A stretch of DNA of 64,000 nucleotides from CAMDHY01 sp046156265 (lineage in GTDB: Bacteria > Pseudomonadota > Alphaproteobacteria > Rhizobiales > Segnochrobactraceae). Below are positions 23,225 through 31,556 of the stretch, in pieces. The stretch lies in NCBI RefSeq assembly GCF_046156265.1, contig NZ_JAWDIR010000022.1:496001-560000 (forward strand). The letters are read 5' to 3'. Position 1 is the stretch's first letter. Each line of letters begins with the position of its first letter. Position numbers and translations under genes: made by a program. The notes below the pieces were generated by a model. It did no database searches. It had not been told where the DNA came from and saw only the letters and a program-made list of their open reading frames with translations.

Positions 23225-23359
23225 ACCGCCGGCGCGGGGCGCCGGCCCTGTCACCTGGCACACGAACACCGACCCGCCAGCCGGGTCCGCCGGCCTTCGA
23301 TCCCTCGCCACCGGCCCGCAGAAACGGGGTCGGACCGAGCCGCCAAGAGGAAACCCCTG

Positions 23360-24592
23360 ATGACCGTCATGCCCCGGACCGACATACCCGTCGCCCGCAA
23401 TTTCAAGCTGCTCTCCCACCACGAGCTCGACGGCTTCGGCGGCATCGGCGAGGGCATGTCCATCTCGCTGACGAAGGATGGCCGCCGCATCCTCTGGCTC
23501 GCCCACGAGAGCGCGCCGAAGAACTTCACCGGCGTCGACGTCACCGACCCGAAGAACCCGAAGATGGTGGTGCAGACCGCCCTGCCGCAGCCCTACATGC
23601 GCTCCAACTCGCTCGAGGTCTGCGGCGACATCCTCGCCGTCGCCTACCAGTGCAAGGAGAAGGGCCAGACGCCGGCCGGCATGGAGCTCTTCGACATCTC
23701 GGTGCCGGAGACCCCACGCTCGATCGCCTTCTTCGACGCCTCGGGCCCGACCTCGCGCGGCGTCCACCAGCTGTGGTTCTGCGACGGCGAGTACGTCCAC
23801 ATGGCCGCCGGCGCCGCCGACTTCGAGAGCCACTACAAGGGCGACGACCAGTTCTACCGCATCATCGATGTGCGCAATCCCTCGAAGCCCGAGGAGGTCG
23901 GCCGCTGGTGGATGCCCGGCACCCGCGTCGGTGACAGCGTGCCGCCGCCGGAGCGCCTGCCCGGCAAGCACGCCGGTTGCCGCGCCCACAACACCAACGT
24001 CTACCCGGACCGCCCCGACCGCGCCTATGTCTGCTACGTCGACGGCGGCATGTTCATCCTCGACATCTCCGACAAGGCGAACCCGAAGCCGGTCGGCCAC
24101 TGGGCGAACTCGCCGCCCTATCACGGCTTCATGCACACGGCGATGCCGCTGTTCGACCGTGGCCTGATGATCGTCACCGACGAATCGACGTCGGACGCCG
24201 CCGCCGACTGGCCGAAGCTGATCTGGGTGCTCGACATCCGCGACGAGAGCCGGCCGGTGCCGATCTCGACCCTGCCGCTGCCGCCGGTCGAGGCCTTCGC
24301 CAACCGTGGCGGCCGCTATGGCTCGCACAACATCCACGAGAACACGCCGCACCCGACGTCGTGGAAGTCCGACAAGATCGTGCTCGGCACCTTCTACAGC
24401 GCCGGCGTGCGCGCCTTCGACATCTCCAACCCCTACCAGCCGCAGGAAGTCGGCTACTACATCCCGGAAACGCCGGCGGGCTCGCCGAAGGGCGCGATCC
24501 AGCTCAACGACGTCTTCGTCGACGAGCGCGGCATCGTCTACACCGTCGACCGCTTCGTCGGGGGGCTCTATGTCCTCGAGATGGACTTCTGA
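23360..24592 (+). CDS. LVIVD-repeat beta-propeller protein
   Basis: A 410-residue protein built of LVIVD-type propeller blades, seen in repeated phrases such as ILWLAHESAPKNFTGVDVTD, GMELFDISVPETPRSIAFFD, FYRIIDVRNPSKPEEVGRWW, GGMFILDISDKANPKPVGHW and VRAFDISNPYQPQEVGYYIP. His-rich spots that could bind metal include HSHH-like SHHELDG at the start, CRAHNTNVYPD, HGFMHTAMP and GSHNIHENTPHP. There is no signal peptide. AGAGGAAA lies just before the ATG. It overlaps the following COG0523 GTPase gene by 23 bp, so the two are tightly coupled, and a metal-dependent enzyme served by that GTPase is a reasonable inference. Selenium-binding/methanethiol-oxidase-like propellers are distant look-alikes. 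Confidence 0.75.
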   Translation: MTVMPRTDIPVARNFKLLSHHELDGFGGIGEGMSISLTKDGRRILWLAHESAPKNFTGVDVTDPKNPKMVVQTALPQPYMRSNSLEVCGDILAVAYQCKEKGQTPAGMELFDISVPETPRSIAFFDASGPTSRGVHQLWFCDGEYVHMAAGAADFESHYKGDDQFYRIIDVRNPSKPEEVGRWWMPGTRVGDSVPPPERLPGKHAGCRAHNTNVYPDRPDRAYVCYVDGGMFILDISDKANPKPVGHWANSPPYHGFMHTAMPLFDRGLMIVTDESTSDAAADWPKLIWVLDIRDESRPVPISTLPLPPVEAFANRGGRYGSHNIHENTPHPTSWKSDKIVLGTFYSAGVRAFDISNPYQPQEVGYYIPETPAGSPKGAIQLNDVFVDERGIVYTVDRFVGGLYVLEMDF

Positions 24593-25610
24593 GGCCCTCA
24601 CCGACCGGCTGTTCCCGTCCGCCCGGCCAGCACCGTTCGGGCGGGCGCAGAAGCGCCCGCGCGGTGCCCGCACGCCCGTCATCGTCGTCACCGGCTTCCT
24701 CGGGGCCGGCAAGACGACGCTGGTGAAGCGCTTCCTCGCCTCCCCCGAGGGGGCGGGGACGGCGGTCATCGTCAATGAGTTCGGCGAGATCGGCATCGAC
24801 GACGCGCTCCTGCGCGGCGCCACCGACAAGACCGTCCTGCTCGGCAACGGCTGCCTCTGCTGCGCCTCCCGCAGCGATCTCGAGACGGCGCTGCAGGAAC
24901 TCCTCGCCGACGCCCGCCTCGGACGCGTGCCCTCGATGGCGCGCGTCTTGATCGAGACTAGTGGCCTCGCCGACCCGCTGCCGATCCTGCAGACTTTCGT
25001 GTCGGACCGCGGCATCGGCCGCGAGATGGCGGTCGACCTCGTCGTCGCGGTCGTCGATGCGATCGGCGGCGCGGCGATGCTGGCGAGCGCACCGGAGGCG
25101 CGCCGCCAGGTGGCCGTTGCCGACCGGGTGGTGATCTCGAAGCGCGACCTCGCCGACACGGACGCCGAAAACGCGGTGCGGGCGGCGATCGCCGCCATCA
25201 ACCCGCAGGCCGAGATCGTCGTCGCGCAGGGCGGCGAGATCCCCGCCTCGGCCTGGGCCGCCTCGGAGCTGCCGCGCTCCGACTTCGTCGCCAGCGGCGC
25301 CCTGCACTCCGAGGGCGTGTCGAGCTTCGTGCTGCCGTTTCCGCAGCCCCTCGCCTGGCCGGCCTTCGCCCAGGCGATCGACGCGCTGGTGGCGCTGCGC
25401 GGCGAGGACATCCTGCGCATGAAGGGGCTGATCGCGGTCGACGGTCTGGCGGGCCCGCTGGTCGTCCAGGTCGTGCGCCACCTCGTGCATCCGCCGGTGG
25501 AACTCGTCGAGTGGCCGGACGGCGACCGTGCTGGCCGGCTCGTCGTGATCGGCCGCGGCCTCGATCGTGACCGCGTCGCGGCGGTGTTCGACGCGCTGCT
25601 GGCGCTTTGA
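24570..25610 (+). CDS. COG0523 (CobW/YjiA) G3E GTPase coupled to the LVIVD gene
   Basis: A 346-residue G3E GTPase: Walker A GFLGAGKTT at residues 42-50, metal motif GCLCCAS at 94-100, ETSGLADPLP and the guanine loop VVISKRDLAD. A CobW_C domain with VVQVVRHLVHPPVEL and VVIGRGLDRD follows. It is distinct from the zinc-operon GTPase at 5733. The ATG at 24570 lies inside the end of the LVIVD gene (23-bp overlap), which suggests the two products work together, the GTPase inserting a metal into the propeller protein. There is no Zur box here; control is more likely by the upstream operators. Metal identity is unknown. Confidence 0.85.
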   Translation: MSSRWTSEALTDRLFPSARPAPFGRAQKRPRGARTPVIVVTGFLGAGKTTLVKRFLASPEGAGTAVIVNEFGEIGIDDALLRGATDKTVLLGNGCLCCASRSDLETALQELLADARLGRVPSMARVLIETSGLADPLPILQTFVSDRGIGREMAVDLVVAVVDAIGGAAMLASAPEARRQVAVADRVVISKRDLADTDAENAVRAAIAAINPQAEIVVAQGGEIPASAWAASELPRSDFVASGALHSEGVSSFVLPFPQPLAWPAFAQAIDALVALRGEDILRMKGLIAVDGLAGPLVVQVVRHLVHPPVELVEWPDGDRAGRLVVIGRGLDRDRVAAVFDALLAL

Positions 25611-25616
25611 ACGCAA

Positions 25617-25640
25617 ACGGCCGCCCCGGAGGGCGGCCGT
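25617..25640. terminator. Bidirectional hairpin terminator
   Basis: ACGGCCGCCC and GGGCGGCCGT form a perfect 10-bp stem with a CGGA loop between the convergent GTPase (plus) and tctC (minus) genes. A short T-run follows on the minus strand only. Confidence 0.6.
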
Positions 25641-25678
25641 CGTCGCGGTCGATGGGCCGTTCGCTGCGGAAGCGAGCC

Positions 25679-26698
25679 CTACTTGATCGATTCCAGCGCC
25701 GCCTTGAGGATCGGCGTCAGGCTGGCGCTCGTCTCCGTCAGCGAGGCGACGGTCGCCTGCTGCTCGGTGCCGGGCGCGTAGTTGATGGGCATCTTGTTCT
25801 TCTCGGTCAGCGCGAGGAGCTCCGGATCCTTCAGCGTCGCCTCGATCGCCGCGCGCATCTCGGCGGTCGCCGCCTCGTCCATCTCCGGCGGGCCGAAGAA
25901 GCCGCGGCTCATGTCGAGGATCTGCGCGATCGCGGCGATGCCGGCCTTCTTCGCCGGGTCCGTCACGACCTCGATGGCGGTCGGAACATCCGGCGCCTCG
26001 GGGATGCGGTTCGAGGAGACGATCAGGAGGGGCGACATGTCGCCGGCCTCGACCGGGCCGCGCGACGACGACCACGACGTCATGTGCACGTCGGCCTCGC
26101 CCTTGATGACCGCCAGCGCCGTATCGGCATTGCCCTCGAAGCCGGTGACGACCTTGATCGGCGCGCCGAGCGAGTCGGCCAGCACCGCCATCGAGTAGAA
26201 GTCCTCGTCGGTGCCCTGCGACGGGTAGACGAACGGCCGGCCGAGCGCCTTCAGGCCCTCGACGTCCTTGAAGCCCGCCTCCTTGCCGACGACGACGACG
26301 CGCGGATCGTCGACGACCCGGCCGAGATAGGTGAACTTGGCGGAATCGAACTGCACGCCCGGGCTCTCGGCGAGCTGCGCCATGATCAGCGTCGGGATGT
26401 TGGTGAAGGCGATCGTCATGCCGTCGGGGTCGGAGTGCCAGAGCAGGTTGGTGCCCTTCAGGCTGCCGGCGCCCTGGTGGTTCTCCACCCGAACGTCGCT
26501 GGCACCGAGGTGCTTGGCCAGGAACGGCGCGATGGTGCGCGCGTACTGGGTCATCATGCCGGCCGGCGAGTTCGGCACGATCAGGATCACAGTCTGGCCG
26601 TCATAGACGGGCCCGGCCTGCGCCGTCGTGATGCCGAAGCCGGCAGCGGCGGAAAGCGTCGCCGCCGCCAGCGTCGCCAGGAATGTCCTCTTCCTCAT
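25679..26698 (-). CDS. tctC: TTT transporter substrate-binding protein (Bug family), system 1
   Basis: A 339-residue periplasmic receptor of the tripartite tricarboxylate transporter family. A signal peptide (about 28 residues, ending AQAGP) precedes the two-domain fold, with VILIVPNSPAGMMTQYARTI, VRVENHQGAGSLKGTNLLWH, KFTYLGRVVDDPRVVVVGK and GNADTALAVIKGEADVHMTS. Bug proteins bind mono- to tricarboxylates and similar anions. It follows tctB by 46 bp as the last gene of a five-gene operon with an AprA-like flavoprotein. The ligand cannot be read from the sequence. Confidence 0.88.
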   Translation of the reverse strand: MRKRTFLATLAAATLSAAAGFGITTAQAGPVYDGQTVILIVPNSPAGMMTQYARTIAPFLAKHLGASDVRVENHQGAGSLKGTNLLWHSDPDGMTIAFTNIPTLIMAQLAESPGVQFDSAKFTYLGRVVDDPRVVVVGKEAGFKDVEGLKALGRPFVYPSQGTDEDFYSMAVLADSLGAPIKVVTGFEGNADTALAVIKGEADVHMTSWSSSRGPVEAGDMSPLLIVSSNRIPEAPDVPTAIEVVTDPAKKAGIAAIAQILDMSRGFFGPPEMDEAATAEMRAAIEATLKDPELLALTEKNKMPINYAPGTEQQATVASLTETSASLTPILKAALESIK

Positions 26699-26744
26699 GG
26701 TCGCGTCCCTCCTTCTTGAGATGCCGACGCCTTGTTTCGCGTCG

Positions 26745-27305
26745 TTATGTGAACAGCTGCGTGATCCACTTGCCGATGGTGTCGAAGCGGATGCCGAGCA
26801 GGTTGCGGTCGAGCTGCACCTTCAGGCCCGTCGTGAACACCAGATAGACGAGGATCGTCCAGAACGCCGAGTAGGCGAGGCCCTTCCACGGCGCGTGGTG
26901 GCGGGAGACGATGAAGTAGCCAGCCGTGAAGATGAACATCGCCGGGATCGGCCCGAGCACCAGGAAGATCGCGACGAGCAGGGCGACGATGCCGAACGCC
27001 TGCAACTCGCTCTTCGGCGTCGCCCTGCGCTTGGTCGCCACGGGCGGCGCGGCGGCGGCGGCCAGCACCGGATCGGCCTTGTCGCCCTTCTTGGTCAGGA
27101 AATCGAGAAGATCGACCTGCAGGCTGTCTTCCGACTTGATGTTCTGCAGGATGATCTGTCCCACCATGAACAGGATGCCGATCACGGCGATCGGGATCGG
27201 CACGAGGCGGGCGCGCGGGCCGTAGTCGAGGCTCGCCACGATCGCCGCGACGAAGATGCCGAGAATGATGAAGGCGATGAGGTTTTCCTGCATGCGCCGG
27301 GTCAT
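26745..27305 (-). CDS. tctB: TTT transporter small membrane subunit, system 1
   Basis: A 186-residue TctB protein with four hydrophobic helices (residues about 9-27, 35-55, 108-130, 143-165) and a long charged loop between helices 2 and 3 (SEDSLQVDLLDFLTKKGDKA). It pairs with TctA in the membrane. Its ATG overlaps the tctA stop (ATGA), showing translational coupling. The small subunit of this family is poorly conserved, so the call rests mainly on topology and position. Confidence 0.85.
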   Translation of the reverse strand: MTRRMQENLIAFIILGIFVAAIVASLDYGPRARLVPIPIAVIGILFMVGQIILQNIKSEDSLQVDLLDFLTKKGDKADPVLAAAAAPPVATKRRATPKSELQAFGIVALLVAIFLVLGPIPAMFIFTAGYFIVSRHHAPWKGLAYSAFWTILVYLVFTTGLKVQLDRNLLGIRFDTIGKWITQLFT

Positions 27306-28819
27306 GACGCGCTCCTCACGCTGCCGGCGGCGGCGGCCTCGGCCGCCTTCTTCTTCCGCCAGTTCTTCCAGAACGGCATCGCCGTCGTCAGCACGATCAG
27401 CACCAGCATGAGCAGAGCGAACGGCCGATCGAACAGGAACCAGTCGCCATAGAGGGTGAGTGACACGTGCAGGTTCCGCTCGATCATCACGGCGAGCACC
27501 ATGCCGATGACGAAGTTCGCCCGCGAGTAGTTGTACTTGTCCATCAGGTAGCCGACGGCGCCGAAGGCCGCCGCGACCACCACGTCCGACAGCTGGCCGC
27601 GGGTCGCGTACGCGCCGATGAAGCAGACGCTCAGCACAAGCGGGATGATGACGTTGGGGTTGAGGCTCGGCAGCCGCGCCAGCGTCGGCGAGATGATCAG
27701 CCCGATGATCGACACCATCACGCTCGCCAGAACGATGATCCACACCATGGCGAAGACGACGTCGAGGTGCTCGGTCAGCATCTGCGGGCCGGGCGTGATG
27801 CCGAGACCGATGAAGGCGACGAGCAGGATCGCCATGCTCTCGCCGCCGGGGATGCCGAAGGCGAGCGTCGGCAGCAGGCCGCCGCCCTCGTTGGCGCCGA
27901 CCGTCGCGTCAGGGGCGATGACGCCTTCGACGTTGCCGGTGCCGAAGGTCTCGGGATGCTTGGAGGTCTGCACCGCATGGGCATAGGCGGCGATGCCGCC
28001 GACACTCGCGCCGATGCCCGGCAAAACGCCGATCCACAGGCCGAGGAGGCTCGCCCGGAAGACCAGCCACTTGTGTTCGAAGACGTCGCGCACGCCCTGC
28101 CAGACGGTGCTCGTCTCGGCGCCGACCTCGCGCTCGATCAGCGCCCCGCCCTTGGCATAGAGCTTCATCATCTCGGAGACGGCGAACAGGCCGATCATCG
28201 CGACCGGGAAGGAGAAGCCGTCGAGCAGGTAGAAGGAACCGAACGTGAAGCGCGGCGTCGCCGTCACCATGTCCATGCCGACGAAGGCAACGAGGATGCC
28301 GAGGCAGGCGGCGGCGAGGCCCTTCAGAAGAGAGCCCTCGCTGAAGGTCGCGATGATGGTGAGGCCCCAGAGCGCCATCATCAGGTATTCGGCCGGGCCG
28401 AACATCAGCATCAGCGGCCGGGCGATCGGGATCGACAAAGCGAGGAAGACCGCACCGATGATGCCGCCGAGCAGGGCGGCGGTCGCCGAGGCGCCGAGCG
28501 CCCGGCTCGCCTGCCCCTTCAGCGTCATCGGATAGCCATCGAAGATCAGCGCCAGGCTCTTGGCCGCCCCCGGCACGCGGAACAGGATGCTCGTCACCGA
28601 CGAGCCCCAGATCGTCGCGATGTGGGCGCCGAGCAGCAGCGCCAGCGAGGCGGCCGGGTCGTAACCGTAGGTGAACGGCAACAGCAGGGCCATCGCGACG
28701 ATGCCGCCCAGCCCCGGTAGGATGCCGACGATGATGCCGTAGACGACACCAATGAACATGAACAGCATCGCCTGCACGGTGAGCAGCGACACCAGGCCCG
28801 CGCCGATGGCTTCAAACAT
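27302..28819 (-). CDS. tctA: TTT transporter large membrane subunit, system 1
   Basis: A 505-residue TctA protein with about eleven hydrophobic helices. The two family repeats are seen as GILPGLGGIVAMALLLPFTY near residues 32-51 and GVLPGIGASVGGIAAYAHAV near 265-284, with IWGSSVTSILFRVPGAAKSL and LLPTLAFGIPGGESMAILLV. It carries substrate with protons, taking it from TctC. It lies 146 bp after the ferredoxin gene with no promoter or terminator evident between them, so it is likely part of one transcript beginning at 31161. Confidence 0.93.
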   Translation of the reverse strand: MFEAIGAGLVSLLTVQAMLFMFIGVVYGIIVGILPGLGGIVAMALLLPFTYGYDPAASLALLLGAHIATIWGSSVTSILFRVPGAAKSLALIFDGYPMTLKGQASRALGASATAALLGGIIGAVFLALSIPIARPLMLMFGPAEYLMMALWGLTIIATFSEGSLLKGLAAACLGILVAFVGMDMVTATPRFTFGSFYLLDGFSFPVAMIGLFAVSEMMKLYAKGGALIEREVGAETSTVWQGVRDVFEHKWLVFRASLLGLWIGVLPGIGASVGGIAAYAHAVQTSKHPETFGTGNVEGVIAPDATVGANEGGGLLPTLAFGIPGGESMAILLVAFIGLGITPGPQMLTEHLDVVFAMVWIIVLASVMVSIIGLIISPTLARLPSLNPNVIIPLVLSVCFIGAYATRGQLSDVVVAAAFGAVGYLMDKYNYSRANFVIGMVLAVMIERNLHVSLTLYGDWFLFDRPFALLMLVLIVLTTAMPFWKNWRKKKAAEAAAAGSVRSAS

Positions 28820-28965
28820 CGCTTCGACGTCCTCCCGTCGGGTTCGGTCCGCCGGGCGGTTGCTCCGCCTCGGCCCGTCACCGCACTCTCATTCGACTAC
28901 ACGGCGCGACTGGCTCCCGCTCTCATGGCACCCGGCGCGGCTGGCCGACGCCGCCCCGGCCTCCG

Positions 28966-29253
28966 TCAGTCGACGATCTTGCCGAGCAGCCGGACGACGT
29001 CGCTCTTGTTGTTGATCATCACCTCCGGGAAGACGATCGTGATCGCCTCCGTCGGGCACGTCGACTGGCACAGCCCGCAATACCAGCATTCGTCGGGATA
29101 GACGACTTCCGGCATCGTCGTCTTGTCGTTTTCGATCTTGTAGATGATGTCGCCGGGGCAGATCCAGTCGCAGAGATTGCAACGGATACACAGCGCCTCG
29201 TCGATGACGATGGGATTGTGCACGGATGCGTCGGCCCGGGTCTCAGTTGACAT
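28966..29253 (-). CDS. Two-cluster 4Fe-4S ferredoxin (AprB-like partner)
   Basis: A 95-residue ferredoxin with two 4Fe-4S motifs: CIRCNLCDWICP near residues 22-33 and CWYCGLCQSTCP near 56-67. The spacing and short C-terminal tail resemble the core of adenylylsulfate-reductase AprB without its extra tail. Its start overlaps the end of the AprA-like flavoprotein gene by 11 bp, so the two very probably form one oxidoreductase, with the ferredoxin moving electrons to or from FAD. Confidence 0.9.
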   Translation of the reverse strand: MSTETRADASVHNPIVIDEALCIRCNLCDWICPGDIIYKIENDKTTMPEVVYPDECWYCGLCQSTCPTEAITIVFPEVMINNKSDVVRLLGKIVD

Positions 29254-30991
29254 GCTCGATCCTCCCGGCGCTGGCGGTGGGGGTGCGGGCGAAGGCGGCC
29301 GACAGCGGCTTCGTCGCGTCGAGCGTGCGCACCGTCGGATTGCCGTCGCCGCCCTGCTCGACGATGACGAACTTGCGCCAGTTCGCCTCGTCGGTTTCGG
29401 GATAGTCGAGGCGACGGTGCGCCGAGCGGGTCCGCGTCTCGGTGCGGGCGAGCGCCGCCGTCGTCATGATCTCGGCGTTGAGGCGGATGTTGCGCGCCTC
29501 CTGGAATCGCATGACGCCGTGGAGGTTGTCCGTCTTCACGGTGTCCTCCTTCTTCGCCAGCGCCTGCAACGTGTCGAGAGCGAGCCTCAGGCCCTTCCCG
29601 GTGCGGCGGACGCCGGCATAGTCGGTGACGGTCGCGCGGATCTCGTCCTCGTAGGCCTTCCAGCCGAGGTCGCTGTCGCGCCTCAGCGAGGCCTCGGCAC
29701 CGGCGCGCAGGCGGTTGGCGCTCTCCCAGTCGACATCCGGCAGCGCCGCGTTGCCACGCTGGTTGATGCGGCGCACCGCACCCTCGCCGGCGATGTGGCC
29801 GAGCACGGCCGCTCCGGCGATGCCGCCGGAGACGGTCGAGCAGTCGCCGGCCGAGAACAGAGCCTCCACCGAGGTCTCGCCGGAGGTGTCGACCGACAGG
29901 CCGCTGCCGCGGAAATAGAGCCCGGAGCGGCGGATCGTCAGTTCCGAGATCGACACCTCGATCGGGGTGTCGCGGAAGTGCACGCCCTTCTGCTGGTAGA
30001 AAGCCGGCAGGGTGTAGCGATCGACCTGCAGGGTCGATTCCATGTGGTCGAGCTCGTCTGCCGGCAGATGCCGGCAGTCGACGTAGATCGGGCCGTTGCC
30101 GAGCAGGTACTCGTTGACGACGGCGTCGGCCAGCACCGCTCGGCGGGCGTTCTCGCCCTTCTTGTCGTAGCGGAACATGAACCGCTCGCCGGTCTTGTTG
30201 AGGAAATAGGCGCCCATGCTGACGAGGGCGTTGAGGCCCTGGGCGGAGAAGCCCTTCGGCGTCAGCGTCGCCTCGGTGAACTCCATGTTGGCGAGCTGCG
30301 CGCCGACCTTGTAGCCCATCGCCTGGGCGTCGCCGGTGTTGAAGGGGAAGTGCCAGCTGTCGAACGCCAGGCCCGAAGCGTTCATCGACAGCCGGTTGAC
30401 GTCGCCGGTGGTCACCGCGATCGCCTTCGCCCTGACCGCCACCCACTCGCCGGTGCGGAAGCAGAAGGCGAGCGCGCCATAGCAGACGTTGTCCTCGACG
30501 AGCAGCTGCAGCGCCATCGTCCGCATCAGGAGCGTCGCCTTGCCGGCGCGCACGTGTTTGCCGATGCGGCGCTTGAAGTCGGTGCCCTCGAAGTTGATGT
30601 GGTAGGCGCCGGGCAGTCCGAAGGAGGGATGGCGCGAGTAGTCGCCGGTGCGCGGGTCCTTGAAGTCGACGCCCATGCCCTCGATCTTGCGCAGGATACG
30701 CGGCATTTCCTCGAGCACGCGGCGGGTCACGTCGAGATCGACGATGCCGTCGGTGAGCGTCGGGATGTGCTTCATCAGGAACTCGGCGGTGTCCCACTCG
30801 GCACCGCTTTCCATGACGGTGAGGTAGTGGTCGACGCCGCAGCCGACGCTGCCGCAGTTGTCGAGCACCCGCCCCTTCTCGCAGATCGTCACGTCGAGCC
30901 CGGCTTCCAGCGCCGGGATCGCGAGCATCGAGCCCGCCACGCCGCCGCCGATCACCAGCAAGTCGGTGTCGATCGTCCGCCACTCCGTCAT
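29243..30991 (-). CDS. AprA/fumarate-reductase-like FAD flavoprotein
   Basis: A 582-residue flavoprotein. The FAD Rossmann motif LLVIGGGVAGSMLAIPALEA is at residues 11-30, with the Asp/Glu end ICEKGR. A capping domain and the second FAD segment EALFSAGDCSTVSGGIAGAA near 380-399 follow. FNTGDAQAMGYKVGAQLANM resembles the AprA/FrdA substrate region. The helical C-terminal part has the family pattern MRFQEARNIRLNAEIM. It pairs with the overlapping 4Fe-4S ferredoxin gene, as AprA does with AprB, but with TctABC downstream its substrate is more likely an imported carboxylate or sulfonate than adenylylsulfate. The reaction is unknown. Confidence 0.85.
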   Translation of the reverse strand: MTEWRTIDTDLLVIGGGVAGSMLAIPALEAGLDVTICEKGRVLDNCGSVGCGVDHYLTVMESGAEWDTAEFLMKHIPTLTDGIVDLDVTRRVLEEMPRILRKIEGMGVDFKDPRTGDYSRHPSFGLPGAYHINFEGTDFKRRIGKHVRAGKATLLMRTMALQLLVEDNVCYGALAFCFRTGEWVAVRAKAIAVTTGDVNRLSMNASGLAFDSWHFPFNTGDAQAMGYKVGAQLANMEFTEATLTPKGFSAQGLNALVSMGAYFLNKTGERFMFRYDKKGENARRAVLADAVVNEYLLGNGPIYVDCRHLPADELDHMESTLQVDRYTLPAFYQQKGVHFRDTPIEVSISELTIRRSGLYFRGSGLSVDTSGETSVEALFSAGDCSTVSGGIAGAAVLGHIAGEGAVRRINQRGNAALPDVDWESANRLRAGAEASLRRDSDLGWKAYEDEIRATVTDYAGVRRTGKGLRLALDTLQALAKKEDTVKTDNLHGVMRFQEARNIRLNAEIMTTAALARTETRTRSAHRRLDYPETDEANWRKFVIVEQGGDGNPTVRTLDATKPLSAAFARTPTASAGRIEHVN

Positions 30992-31556
30992 GCACGCTCC
31001 TCCGGTTCGTCGTCCGCGCGAGGCCGGCCCGGCGCCACGCGCCGGCCGGCTCGACGAGCCGCCGATGATCCGAGGGCAGCGGCCGAGGCCGCGCCCGACA
31101 ACGTTTCCAACCCTTGTCGCCGCGTTAGCGGCGGGTGGCGTTTTGCCTACCGTTGGTCATATTGTGTGATCGTATTACGGTAGTGTCAACGCGAATTGTA
31201 CGAGTTCCAAACGGCAGCTGGCCCGACGCAGCGGGCCGATCGTGCTGCCTCTGCAACAACGAGACGCTGGCATTTGGCGGGCGAATCGCATCCACAGGGC
31301 GAACCAATCCATGATGGGCCCGCGTCAGGAGACTTGCCGTCTTCCTGTGATATAGTCATATGATTGGATAGCGGTCAGTCGATGCTGGATTCGGGGCGCA
31401 CCAATGGCCTTCTGGGCCGGCGGCCCAGCCCCCCCGCATCGGCAGCACCGCCGGCTTTCCGACGACACCCACCGCTGCATGTCGGCAGCGTACCCGGTCC
31501 GTCGCGCGCAAGGCCGGCGGAGACGGCGGCGAGGGGCGGAAGGAATGGTGGCGTAG
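30992..31556. other. 565-bp divergent regulatory region
   Basis: No gene is supported. The region contains the promoter/operator at 31161-31189, an upstream half-site CTACCG at 31147-31152 forming a dyad with CGGTAG at 31178-31183, and the TCATATGA palindrome at 31356-31363 in an AT-rich patch about 200 bp before the FCD regulator. Confidence 0.5.
31161..31189 (-). promoter_or_regulatory. Flavoprotein-TTT operon promoter with GTATTACGGTAG in the spacer
   Basis: On the minus strand a perfect -35 TTGACA (31184-31189) and CACAAT as -10 (31161-31166) are exactly 17 bp apart. The spacer is filled by CTACCGTAATACG, the shared motif. A protein bound there would block RNA polymerase directly. A second half-site (CTACCG, 31147-31152) lies 18 bp downstream, allowing a looped or extended site. 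Confidence 0.75.

Larger units (their letters stand above)
22743..23359. other. 617-bp divergent regulatory region
   Basis: No convincing gene. The region carries several operator-like dyads (22854-22886, 22929-22947, 23003-23025, 23212-23224). A promoter-like stretch on the plus strand (TTGCGT near 22945, then GTATGCATAAT near 22961-22971) also lies here. A GC-rich inverted repeat, GCCGGCGCGGGGCGCCGGC, follows near 23228-23246. Confidence 0.5.

Noticed and set aside
22949..25420. Long minus-strand frame opposite the LVIVD and GTPase genes
   Set aside because: A shadow frame; the plus strand has clear propeller blades, a P-loop and the CxCC motif with proper ribosome sites.
28966..30991. True adenylylsulfate reductase AprBA
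   Set aside because: The ferredoxin is shorter than AprB and lacks its C-terminal tail. No sat, aprM or qmo gene is near, and the operon continues into TctABC.
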